Source of the DNA: Aplidium turbinatum | Lineage: Eukaryota; Chordata; Ascidiacea; Aplousobranchia; Polyclinidae | Direction: 5' to 3' | Assembly: GCA_918807975.1 (NCBI GenBank) | Contig: OU964919.1 | Location: 12,604,001 to 12,668,000, forward strand | Length of the DNA stretch: 64,000 nucleotides | Shown here: piece after piece, positions 23,332 through 34,300 of the stretch | Layout of the letters: each line of letters starts with the position of its first letter | Position numbering within the stretch: position 1 is the first letter of the stretch | Notes under the pieces: generated by a model | Seen by the model: the letters and a program-made list of their open reading frames with translations, nothing else | The model's database searches: none | Told to the model about the DNA's origin: nothing | Position numbers and translations under genes: made by a program

Positions 23332-24663
23332 CAGGGGTCACCAAATGGCGGCCCGCGGGCCGCATGCGGCCCGCCACGCTGTATCGCTGCGGCCCGCGGA
23401 AGGTATCAGCGTACAAGTATAACCAAAAATACTTTTCTTGAGGAGTTAAAGAGCACGAAGGCAAAAAATACTTTCCGGGAAGCATATTTTCGCATTGCAT
23501 ACGATTCCACCGACCGACCAATCAGATTATAGTTCTAGGTGGGGGTTGCTTAAAGTTATTCCAATGCGATGTCCAGCCACACTGTCCCAGTGGTTGATTA
23601 AAACGTCTGTTTTCGAATTTCGAAATTGTCTGTGAGCATTGGGTTGCTTATTTTAAGTTTGCAAATGTCATGTAAACACTATAGTGCGAGTTTCACCGTT
23701 ATTGTGTTTCACGAGCAGTGTTCTCTTAATGCAAGTTTTTGTTGGCAAAATGGGTCGGTGTGCCAACTCAATTTATAATAAATTGGCAAAATATTACATA
23801 TAAATATAGAGACTTTTTCTGATTGTATTATGAAAATATTTAGCTTAGTACTGCAAAGTTTTTTTGTTTTTTTTTAAGTAATATGGAACGCTTCACGATT
23901 TTGCGTGTCATCCTTGCGCAGGAGCCATGCTAATATTCTCTGTATCGTTCCAATTATAGTATATGTACTGCCGAAGCAAGTACTGCAAAATGTTGTTAAT
24001 CAACAAATTCTTGCCTCGCTGATGAGCACCGCAAGTGACAGTTGTCTATAATAAAAGAAGGACGGTTTTATAGACTCTCACAAAAAGGATGAAAAACTAA
24101 CTCATTGCTTTTTCAGAGGGAAGACTGTTCATAAATTACGATAGAATTACGATTTTTCGGTGATTTCCACAAGCGTTTGTTTCATGGTACCTGGTTTCTT
24201 TTTCCCTGTTATCGGAGCCCATTTTTCGGTGATATGTTTGCAGGTCACTATTGTTGCCTGTATTGCGATGTGTCAAACATTTCCTTGTTTACTGAAACTG
24301 TTAATTGCAAGATATCTTTGCGAAGCGAAGTAACAACACCACTCTTGCTTGGCGATGAATATTCTGATGAAACCGCTCGCCTCGCTATAAGTGCACAAAA
24401 CAAGTGGCCTCTATTTATTAGGCATTGTTAAAAAAGTCAAAAGTGTTGTAAAAGGAGCTTGGCCTGGCAGTAGCGTTGTTCGAGTAATTTTGTTGCTGCG
24501 GTATTCTAACATAAATATGAACAACATGTAACCCTGAATACTGGGTACGAAATGCGTTCTTTTCTAGCATGAGTCAACCTACTTAACATTTTATTAGTGC
24601 GGCCCGCCGCAGCTCTCCTTAGTGCCAAAGTGGCCCGCATGCAAAAAAGGTTGGTGACCCCTG
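23332..24663. mobile_element. hAT-like element, 1332 bp (CAGGGGTCACCAA ends, GCGGCCCGCGG blocks)
   Basis: Terminal inverted repeats CAGGGGTCACCAA and TTGGTGACCCCTG, with GC-rich GGCCCGC palindromes just inside. Direct repeat CTGTATA on both sides (23325-23331, 24664-24670). Non-autonomous. Carries a U6 snRNA retrocopy at 23880-23983. A fragment of the same family lies near 2305-2345. Confidence 0.87.
23880..23983 (-). ncRNA. U6 spliceosomal snRNA retrocopy
   Basis: The - strand reads as U6 nearly throughout: 5' stem-loop with UUCG, TACAGAGA box, AUUAGC, CAAGGAUGACACGCAAA and GUGAAGCGUUCCAUAUU. Differences from human U6 include G to U after ACAGAGAA. It is followed by an A-rich tail (complement of 23858-23876) and flanked by the 11-bp duplication AGTACTGCAAA (23847-23857, 23979-23989), the marks of LINE-driven retroposition. 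No U6-type TATA box is placed correctly upstream. A pseudogene by inference. Confidence 0.85.
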
Positions 24664-24670
24664 CTGTATA

Positions 24671-26034
24671 AGATCCTGCTCTTCATATTCTGAGTACGTA
24701 GTCTGAAAAGAAATTGCATTAACAGGAACGATATGACAGCCCTCGCTATTCAGTTAGCCATGGCCCTAAGAAGGACCGTAGGCATTTCTCTAGAGCAGCG
24801 TACTTGTTCATAATCATGGGAGAAATCAAGGGCAATAGTCGAGGGAGTGCCATTGCACAATTGACGGTTTGTGACCAAGGTATCCTCCCTTTAGCCTTTA
24901 TCTAAAAAAGCATGACCTTCAAGGCTATAAGTGTTATATTGGTTATACTTCTTGGTAATCATTGTGGTTATTGCGAGAATCGGAGGTGGTGTCAAATGAA
25001 GAATGATACAAGATAGCGATTCGGCCGATTTCGTAACATCCTTATCTCTATAAGTTGCACTTGCAACGGCTATCTATTTTGAACACAGAAGAGCACAGTG
25101 CTGTATTCATTTGTTTTTGTCGAATGGTATTCAAGCTCTTACTATGCTGCGGAGTCAGCTGCATCCTTACAAATCACATATGCGTCAATACATTTCCAGA
25201 CAGCAAATCAACTGTCTTTTACATTGATTCCACGTCTGCAGACATTGAATCAATGTAAAAACGACTAATTTGCCATCTGGATTACACTCGCTTTCTAACT
25301 AGTTGTGGCGTTGTGCCACTGACATGTCTTGCAAAGAGTTATTCCAACCATTGCCATGCAATGCTACAACCTACATCACATTTAGAAAACAGCTGCAACT
25401 CTCAAATTTAGACATATTTCGAGTTGACATTGTTTATCTGTTGCTTGACAATGAGGGTTTGGCTTTATTTTGAGGCTGGCACTGGTAATGAAGCGAAACG
25501 GACGCGTGACAGAAAAACCATCTTAGCGCGAAGTATTTGTTTGCTTTTTTGAAGTTTTCTTGGCAAATTTATTAAGATTGACAAGAAAGTGTTCTGACGC
25601 ATGGTCGTTGCTATGGTGACAAGTTGTAGCTTAGTTGCTTTACTAATTAGACGAGAAAAACTAACCATTGAAAATACAACAATGTTAAAAAACCGTGACG
25701 TCACAGACGAAGCATCACCGAGGGTTTAATTTCAATAAGCCACACAAAGATTTATATTGCAAAAATTTAATTAGAAACTAGAAAATATTTAAGTTCTTGA
25801 ATGTTAATTTTCCGTTGCCACCAAGTTCTTGAGTCGTTACGCTTCGTCTGTAACATTTGAAGAGATAAAAACTTATGGAAAGATGTGGCATGCTTGGCTG
25901 CACTGTTATTTTGTTCAATTTGCTGTAAATGTTAGACAAAAAATCGACGAAACATTATCAACAATCCAACGCAACTCCTCCCATATTTCCCGAAATGCAA
26001 CAGAAAGAAATGGATTAGCCTACTTATAATATAA
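24671..26034. other. Non-coding stretch with one palindromic mini-element
   Basis: No exon recognised. 25197-25277 is a palindromic unit around TTTACATTGATTC...GAATCAATGTAAA; otherwise nothing identified. Confidence 0.3.
25197..25277. repeat. Palindromic mini-element (ACATTGATTC type)
   Basis: The arms CAGACAGCAAATCAACTG and its inverted, slightly diverged partner flank TTTTACATTGATTC and its complement. Related sequences occur near 26265-26320, 33815-33905, 34118-34165 and 40096-40165. Confidence 0.55.
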
Positions 26035-26037
26035 TTT

Positions 26038-26190
26038 TATCCCGCCATGCCCTGACCCTGACTGCTACCACTCTTCATCGATGGGGCTATGAAAACACAC
26101 CAATTTGTCCAAACTGCAAAAAAAACAAGCAAACTGCTGATAATTTGGTTTTAGATTGTCCATGGACTGCACTACCAGGTGGTTTCAACA
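26038..26190 (+). mobile_element. LINE polyprotein C-terminal fragment
   Basis: Open stretch reading SRHALTLTATTLHRWGYENT, then PICPNCKKNKQTADNLVLDC and PW. This matches the Cys/His tail of LINE ORF2 (C.nC...k.qTa.H...dCP) with His replaced by Asn. Fragment only. Confidence 0.65.
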
Positions 26191-26519
26191 CAGGTTACCA
26201 ATGTAGAAATATGTAATGAACACTCAAAAACAAATGTCAATAATTGTCACATCTCAGTTAGCAATATTGAAACTTTACATCGATTCCAGCGCTGCAGATG
26301 TTAAATCAATGGAAACAAGATTAATTCTTTTCAACGGATTTGGCTTGCGCCATTGGTGAAAATACAGTAATACTTTCTTTATGAAATTAGCATAAACAAT
26401 TGTGACGTAAGGCTGAGGAAAAGGCATGTTACTTAAAAGGAAAATTACTTATTTTTAAACAGATGCATAAACACAAAACACAAAAGAGCTTTCAAATATC
26501 AACACCCAGAAAAACCTGC

Positions 26520-26875
26520 TGCTGCGAATTTTTCTAAAAATTATATTCTTACGCTTTCTTTACTGTTTTCCCCAGATGACACAATATGTCAATAAGTTTT
26601 ATTATCCTCAGATGTTGAAAAAAAAAATGATTTTGAAGATTTTAGTCAGACTGTTAATTTTTTAATAACAGTCTGATTCAGCGTTTTTCAACTTACTTTT
26701 TCTCATTTGCTATTGCTTCCCCAAGGCAACAACAAGCTTTTATATTATTAGGAGACAGCAAAAAGTAAAAATATCTTAGAAAATGTCAGTCAAACACTGC
26801 TGGTAGTAGCTGTAATCAAAATCTGCAAAATGTGACAAATCAGGCCGCATCTCCAGGTGGCCATGGGCACACTCA
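26520..26875. repeat. Partial copy of the 35254-35669 MITE
   Basis: Shares the right half, in the same orientation as the right end there: TGCAAAATGTGACAAATCAG then GGCCGCATCTCCAGGTGGCC. An internal inverted repeat (CAGTCTGATT and TCAGACTGTTA) is also shared. The other end is lost. Confidence 0.6.
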
Positions 26876-27266
26876 TTCTAATTTGTCTAATGTTTTTTGA
26901 CTGTTTAAAAAATAAAAAATACTACAGAAGCTCAATAATGAATAGCTAATTAAATCATGCAACGCCGTATTTACTGCTTTTGAACACCTCGACTGGGGGC
27001 GGGCCTAACTTTAATTAGGGGCCCACTCATACTTGGTTTGTGCAGAGTTTTTTGGTATGTAATTTTACATTTTTTTGCCATTTTTGTATTTTTTTTATAA
27101 GGTTGCCACAAACGATTTAGCCTACTATACAGACACGACTCAAATAAAAAAAAGGATAAAAAAAGAAACAAGGCTTAAGCAAAACAATTCGAAAATGACC
27201 CACCATACGCGGGCATGAAAGTTCCACCATCAGAGTTCCTTCCTTTAGGAGAAAACGCGCTCTGGG

Positions 27267-27701
27267 CAGTAGCGTAGCCAGGAATCTTGAAAGGGGGGGT
27301 TTTGACAACCCAGCGGCGGGGGGTCTGGGAGGCCTCCTCCAGAAAATTTTGAAAAATTACTTTGAATTTGGTGCATTCTGAGAGCATTTTCAACAAAAAT
27401 GTGGTTATGAATATTCTTGTAAAATAGTGCTGTCCGGTGGCATAGCAAAAGGATAAGATCATGTTTTCTTCGGCATTTTTCGGAAATAAAGCTAAGTCTC
27501 TATGTTTTCTTGTTGCTAATTCCTGGCTGAGATGTTTGAATGTTTGGTATTGGCAAAACTCGCTCTTTTAATGCAATTTTGTTTAAAATTAGGCAAATTT
27601 TTTTTTTTTGAATGAAAGCATCATTCTCAATATCGTGACGTCACACGCGTGCCAAAGGGGGGGTTGTAACCCCCAAAACTCTCCCCTTGGCTACACCACT
27701 G
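27267..27701. mobile_element. hAT-like MITE (CAGTAGCGTAGCC family), copy B
   Basis: 435 bp; ends CAGTAGCGTAGCCAGG and TTGGCTACACCACTG. The 8-bp duplication GCTCTGGG is exact (27259-27266, 27702-27709). Differs from copy A mainly by short indels. Confidence 0.92.
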
Positions 27702-28066
27702 GCTCTGGGTAAAGTGGAAAATCTTGAATCGACTCCGAACCGATGTTGGCCGTAAGAAATCTGCAATGGTGTCACGATTTCTTTCTATCTCTTACCAGGA
27801 AAGAGACTTGGAAAGGATTAATGACGTAGTTTAATGAGATATCACCGAAAAGCAGTCAATTAAATGGTCGGATAGTTCTACCAGTGAAATGATAATGAAA
27901 ATTTTTGAAGGACTTTAACGAATGGTTCAGCACTTCCAGCAACTAATCAAAGTAATAGTAACAGTAAACAGCAATAAATTCCAGCGCTTACAAGTTACAA
28001 CTATTAATCGAGTTTAACGTAATCCACTCACAGCTTCTCATACAATTTCAATCAGAAATTATATTA

Positions 28067-28640
28067 GTGTTCCGGACAATCGATCGTTCACCTAATCAAA
28101 CGTCACATAAAACCGTTATGGTCTACTTAACCTAGCTGGCGTCTAACGTCATGGAAATTGCTAGAAAATGTCCAGAGATTGCAACATACTTTGTAAAACC
28201 TGTAAATTAAAGCATTGCACCTGTAGCATAATATTGCACAACCGTTTGAACACCTGTTGAGAATTGTATAACAATGCATATGTACTGTTACGTCACATAA
28301 GCTGGTTACGTAAAGTTGAAATATCGCAATCAATTCGTCATTTAGAATTGTCGTTTTGAAAAGTTGGTCGAATATTTAACTGTTACTTGTGCTTACCAAC
28401 TAGACTAAATTTCCGTCTTTTATCTAAATAATTTGTATCGTGGTGGCAAGTTTTTAGTGGTAGCCTACTGTGTTGTACCGCCTTCTTCGACAGCCTGTTG
28501 GCAATTTTTTTCTGAAATACAATTCTCGAAAGACGTTCCAGAAGAGTATTTTTTCGTGTCATCGCATACAGACGAACGGATCCGGGAAATTTATGTTACA
28601 ACTTTCCCACGAAGATATTATGGTTTACCGCTATAACCAA
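28067..28640. repeat. 'GTGTTCCGGACAAT' repeat, copy 2 (uninterrupted)
   Basis: Parallels 4249-4805 plus 5781-5800 and shows the empty site ATTATGGTTTACC at 28617-28629 where copy 1 holds its hAT insertion. Confidence 0.75.
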
Positions 28641-29517
28641 TTAACATCAACTTTGGTTTAGCCTACTCGTATTCAATAGCTTCAACTCTCGATCAACAAT
28701 AATCTTTGCGTCTATTACCAACTACTACTATTACAATAATAATCTCTCATAATAATCGTTTACGCAAATTACGCTACTATTTAGGCTATAGTAGGTTTGA
28801 TGGTCTATTCTAGTAACTTCGAGAGGGTACAATAACGCTACGTCATAAGAACTCATTGTTCTGTCAAATTTTACTACTGGCAAACATCTTTATGATGTCA
28901 CAACACCCAACACCTGGCAAGTTAAGCAAAGAATAGTCCCGACTTGCACGTCCACAAAAGGTTCTGGAAATACGTCACATAACAAAGATTTGGCAATCAG
29001 AGGTCACTACAGGACAGTATCCGATAATAACAGATCGCTCAAGAATTCCACAATCAAAACAGCACGTTCGGTCAAGATACAAAGCAGCCCGTCGCGAGGC
29101 CTTGCACATTGGTTTTGACAAGTGGTAAAGTGGAGCTACAGCACGGGCCAATCAGTTACATGTATCTGTGGCAGTGACTGGCACCAAGCCCTAAACAGCA
29201 GAACATTTTCTTGTGTGCCCACAGCTTACCACCCAGTGCAACAAGTGGGACCTTTCAATATAAAACTCCGTCGCAAAAGAATGACGATCTGTGGTCAACC
29301 AAATTTACAAGACTCGATAAAAGAAGAAGACTGATGTATAGCAATGAAAAGAGTTTCCAATCTCGTAGTTATAAATACGGTATCCTTGTCTAGACCGTAG
29401 CCTACGGTGTTTGTCAGATTAGGCAGGAAGTTTTCTGAGAATCTGACAGCCTGAGGTTGTTGCATAGCTACGTACTAGGGACAGTACATTACGGGACGCG
29501 CAACTCCGTTGTTCCAC
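28641..29517. other. No recognised gene
   Basis: A weak LINE-tail-like reading (KWSYSTGQSVTCICGSDWHQ near 29125) is the only coding-like signal; too diverged to call. Confidence 0.3.
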
Positions 29518-29689
29518 CAACATTAGAAGGGTTAATTGCCAATTTGACACTTTTACGCTTTGCTGATGGTTTGCTTCCAACTAAAAGCCTTAAATTACTT
29601 TAAAACCAACTTCACTCTACTTATATAATCTATAAAAAGTAGTACAATACTTTGTAAATCAAAAAAAAAATGTAACCCTTCTAATGTTG
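29518..29689. mobile_element. Small TIR element, 172 bp
   Basis: CAACATTAGAAGGGTTA and its exact inverted copy TAACCCTTCTAATGTTG bound an AT-rich core. No target duplication is certain, so the superfamily is open. Confidence 0.7.
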
Positions 29690-29747
29690 CAGAATGCAGA
29701 TTAGCCAAAAGCGGATGTAGTTTCGTATCCCTATGATCTACAATCCC

Positions 29748-30250
29748 CAGTGATGTACGTGCATACGAAAAATATTGACTCCGTTAGCGTAAACGCAAAC
29801 GTTCGAAAAACCATACGCCGTATGCGTCAACGTAACTTGTAAAAAAGTTGGTGGCGTCAGCGTCACCGCATACACTAGCGTAAACTCATTTTGTTTGCTA
29901 GGTGCCAAACATTCACACGGTATAAACCACTCGAAACAAACAAGTTTTATTTTGAATTTTCACGAAAAAACACAAGCATCTGAAAGTGTTCATCTGACAT
30001 TTTGCTGTGTTTTGGTTCCAATATGTCTTTGCCCATTGAAAACATTCTTTCAACTGCAGCGCTGGAAGGTATTGGCGTGTTGTAGAGAAAAAAATACATT
30101 AAAAAATATGCGTTGACACTATGCGCTAAAAAACCGCAAAAACTTTACGGCGTAGCCTCAAGCGCAAACTATCCAAAAAAATGTGGTCGCAAGCGTTAGC
30201 GCAAACAAAAAGTCTACGCCGCAAGTTTGCGGCGTATACGTACATTTCTG
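29748..30250. mobile_element. hAT-like MITE rich in GCGTA/TACGC repeats, 503 bp
   Basis: Ends CAGTGATGTACGTGCATACG and, inverted, CGTATACGTACATTTCTG are imperfect inverted repeats. The 8-bp duplication ACAATCCC is exact (29740-29747, 30251-30258). The interior repeats GCGTAAACGC-like words on both strands. Confidence 0.85.
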
Positions 30251-30556
30251 ACAATCCCTAATAGCTACTCAACCTCCAACATAGGCAGTTTGTATTTACT
30301 GTGTGGTGTGTACATTCCAACGTTTGTTTTGCCAGCCGCCATTTCAAGAACCACACGACAATCAGGATACCAGAAATTTATATAGTATCACTTTGGGTAA
30401 TCACCCTGCCAGCACAAGAAATTGCTTTGTCGCGTCTTTTTGCCAAAGTTAACATTATCAAATTCAAAGTGTTTAATACTCAAATAAGCTAAAATATTCA
30501 AGAATAAAAAAAGCGCCTTTTTTCAATGCTAGTAAATCCATATTTGAGTAATCCAC

Positions 30557-30870
30557 CCCAATAGCTCAATTGGTTAGCGCGTCACTTCTGGAACGAAGAA
30601 GCTTCAAGATCAAGCGGCGCTGGTTAGACTCTCGGGGTGTGCGCTTGAGCAACGCATGTTAAGGACTGCTCTCAATTCAGCGGCATCTAATGGATGGAAT
30701 AGTTCCTCGGCAACAAGACTTCAACAATCGGAAACTTCACTCTGTCAATCTCGGTGACCGGGCCTGCGTCAGTAATTCAAAGCCTCCACAAGTATGCGAA
30801 ACTGCCAGGATTAAGCTCTGCAAGAAGCTTTCCCAGTCCGAGAATAAAGGTTCAATCAATCAATCAATTG
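30557..30870 (+). repeat. SINE-1, full-length tRNA-derived SINE
   Basis: The head resembles a tRNA: A box ATAGCTCAATTGGTTAGCGC near 30563 and B box GGTTAGACTCTC near 30622. A conserved body follows (GTGTGCGCTTGAGCAACGCA, CAACAATCGGAAACTTCACT) and a CAATCAATCAATCAATTG tail. The family reference copy in this window. Confidence 0.85.
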
Positions 30871-31268
30871 ACTACCTCTTGTATGAAAAATTTCCAAGAT
30901 TTATAAGCTATAGAAAATCAATACAGCAAAACACAAAGCAGCCAACTTTATTGTAGCTACTTGAGTTTAACACAATTCTGTTTAAACTGTTTGTTTATCG
31001 GAAAGTGAAAAAGCATTTATATAATATGCTTGCACTATTATTATCACAAATCACTATTATTATCACTGCTACTTGAATCATATAGAATCGCACATCTACC
31101 GTAATATCTGGTTTATTTTGGATTTGAATTACCGGTATGTACCGTAATAGTCTGAATTTGCCATCTTTATAAACATCAAATGTAATTTTACTTTTCTTGC
31201 AGCAGCAAACTAAGCACAAAAATTTATGTTTTATGCTTGACTTAGCTAGGTATTGACTTCAAACGAAC

Positions 31269-31326
31269 ATGATGGAACTAAAAGATGACTATTGCGATAA
31301 CGTATTGCAGACATTTGCATCTGATG
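31269..31326 (+). CDS. COG5: COG5 exon 1 (start codon, variable N-terminus)
   Basis: The ATG is followed directly by a second ATG. The exon gives 19 residues plus one base (phase 1) and donor GTAAGA. The poorly conserved, acidic start is normal for COG5. Joining to exon 2 gives [15 protein letters not shown], which matches the vertebrate FLNEDFD landmark. Confidence 0.85.
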
Positions 31327-34300
31327 GTAAGATAAAGTAACTATCCCATTGCATAACCTACTACTTAATCTAACCAAACGGATTGTCAAGGCTAAATGTC
31401 TTGCTCAAATGCACTATTTAAAAAAAAAACTTCATAAAAAATTAGCCTACTTTATTCTGTTTATAAAATCTACCGTACGTGATAGAAATCCATATTTGAT
31501 ATAAATAATTTATATAAAATTATTATATTATATAAATTATATTATTATATTATATAAACAATTTGATATAAATTAATTAAAAATCCATAATAATTTAAAG
31601 ATTTAAGAGACAGTGTAAATTAGAGATGTACCGATATATCGGTATCGGCATCGGTGATATCGGCCATTTTTTTAGTATCGGTATCGGCATCGGTATCGGC
31701 AAAATTTGGCCGATACTGTGGCCGATACTCAGAGGTGGGCAAAAAGTAGCGCCTCTCCCGCTACCGCTACTTTGGAAAAAAGTAGCGCCGCTACTGCAGA
31801 CGTTACTCCAACTAAAAAGTAGCGCCGCTACCGCTACTTTCACCAAAAAAGTAGCGGCGCTACAAAAGTAGCGCGCTATTGCCCATCTTTGCCGATACTA
31901 AACATGTAAAACAAGGCGTTTGCTGCGGATTTTCTGCAGAAGCAAAGATATAGATTTTTTAAAGTAGTAACTAACATCACATTGAAGTAGAAAAATAACA
32001 ACCTGTTCAAATTTTTGATACATCACACTCCCATGACTTCATGCGTGCACCTTTTGACATTGTTTGCTTACAGTGATTCTTTCACTCAAACAAAACGTTT
32101 TCTTTCAGCAGTTTTGCGTTGTTCGATTCTTAAGTTGTGAAGGAGACTCAATTTCTTCAATATTTATCATTTGTGTTTCTTTTTTACTCTCAGCAGAGGA
32201 TAAAACCAGGCCAAGACTACCCAGGTAGCAAAAATGTATAATTTTGCATCGTTTTTACCTTTCAATTCTTGTCGATGTAAATTCTTGCTGCAAAACGGCT
32301 GCCTTCTTCTTCTTTGGTTTGAGACTAGATCAAATTTCGGGGCAGGTGGTGGAGAGCCAGGTGAGTGTAGCTTCGTCCAGCGTTGCTATACCATGCGTTC
32401 CATTTGGTGCCTTGTAGATGGGACATTCGAGAAAGACATGGTCAGCAGTTTGCTCCTCCGTGCCGCATTTGCAGGCCGATGAGGGAGCCAGACCCCACTT
32501 GAGCATGTTGGAATGGAAGCGACCGACTCCGGTTCGGATTCTATTGAGCTTGACCCAAGTCGGCCGAGGCAGGTCCATACCAGGGGGGCGCGCCACCGGG
32601 TGGGGTATAAAACCATGTAGTTTGGTGTCGGTGGCGTACCACGCTGCATTCCAAGTATCTTCCATGAAGTGTGCTGCGCTGATGGCATGATCGCTGAATG
32701 GATGTTAGTAATTCAACAGCAGCTAACGGCTGCCGAGAAACATATAGCTGATTGGATGGTCTAAATGGCTAGCGTGGAAGCTACACCGTTGCGGTTAGCG
32801 AATGGCAACTGCTTGCTGGGCTGTTGAGTGCTCAGGCTTGAGCTGATAGCCGAGAAGAACGCTCCTTTTTTCACAATGAGGTTGTCATCTTAGACGCAAT
32901 AAGACCATTTATTGATTAGTTTAGTGAAGATACGTAGTCCCATTGCTTTCATTTTGAGCCTACCTGGGCAGTCTTGGCCTGGCAAAAGCTTTTCAACCAA
33001 ACAACAAGCGCCCTTAGGTTGCACATTACTTGTCAAATAGTTTTTGTACAACTACACAAATCACTTGGTTTACATTTTACATCTTATTATCAATTATGAT
33101 AGCCTATTTGGAGAGTTTGCGCAAACACTTTATTAACTTTTCAGAAACCCCAACTATGATGTAATGTTTCTTCCCTTATACCCCAGTCCCCAATCCTCAA
33201 TTACGGTGGCCTTTCATTACTAAAACCTACTATGCGGTTGAGATTGGGTTCTTGAATCTTTAATGAATTATGCCAATTGAAAGCTTTTTTTAATAGTTTT
33301 ATGCAAATAAGGTAAAACTTAGCATTTGATATAATTCCTTGCAAATACCAAAATTGCTTCTTTTTGTAACACCAAAGTATCGGCCAAAATATCGGTATCA
33401 GTATCGGTATCGGCCTAAAAAAGTGATATCGGTATCGGGATCGGTATCGGCATAAATATTGGTATCGGTACATCTCTAGTGTAAATTAACATGTCATAAT
33501 ATTCGTTCAACGCACAGTTAACGTTTTGCAAAACTTGTTTAGACGTTTTGACGGCTTTCTTAAATGAAGACTTTGATGTTCAAAGTTATGCAACTCAAGT
33601 GATTCAAAGCACTGATATATCTCAGAGGCTAGCCCAACTCTTTGATGGAATGAGTATGCTTGATAAAGACCTTCAATCACAAGTTGGTACCTGGGGATTT
33701 TTCGTGTATAAGTGAATGCAATTGAATTTTGTTTATCAATAAGTTAGCCTAAAATTGAAATCAATGTTCAAAACATCTCAAGTTTACTCCAATGCATCTC
33801 TCTCCATTTTGCTTCAAAGAAGACTGGTCGTCATCTCGAGAAATACCAGCGTCGACCAGTTGACCCCGATTCAATGTATAAAGTCTGATTTTGAATACTA
33901 TAAATTTTAGACAGACCTCTAAGCTCCCGGTGGCCATGGTCGCCAAAAAGTCATTAAATGGCCTCCGAAACTACCGTACCGGTAAGCCATGTTTGGTCGC
34001 CAGCTTCATTCTTCGAGGCTGAGGTAAATGCCAAAGCAATCGAAAAACAAAGTGTGAATTTCTTGGGCAAAAAAAGTGCCGACGCAAATTTTGAACACGT
34101 GTGGTTTACAGAAACCCAGTCAGCAAATCAGACTGTAGACGTTGAATCAATGTATAAATTGACTGATGGATCTCGATGGGTCTCCAGTCTCCACTCCATT
34201 AGTACTTGAAACTTTCTTTTCTCCACTCGCGTTTGTTCACGCTCTACTTGGGAAGCAGTGCGTTTAAATACAACTGCAAATATGTTTCAGGGCCTTGTTT

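Larger units (their letters stand above)
31621..33478. mobile_element. hAT-like element in COG5 intron 1 (TAGAGATGTACCGATA ends)
   Basis: Inverted ends TAGAGATGTACCGATA and TATTGGTATCGGTACATCTCTA-type right end, with TATCGG words repeated many times inside both ends. The 8-bp duplication GTGTAAAT is exact (31613-31620, 33479-33486). The 1858-bp interior contains two further insertions (31730-31891 and 32206-32982). No own transposase seen. Confidence 0.9.

Noticed and set aside
29122-29334. Cys-containing frame resembling a LINE tail
   Set aside because: Too diverged; the Cys/His spacing does not fit.
33683-33692. Donor GTACCT three bases after the chosen COG5 exon 2 end
   Set aside because: Would shift the phase relative to exon 3.
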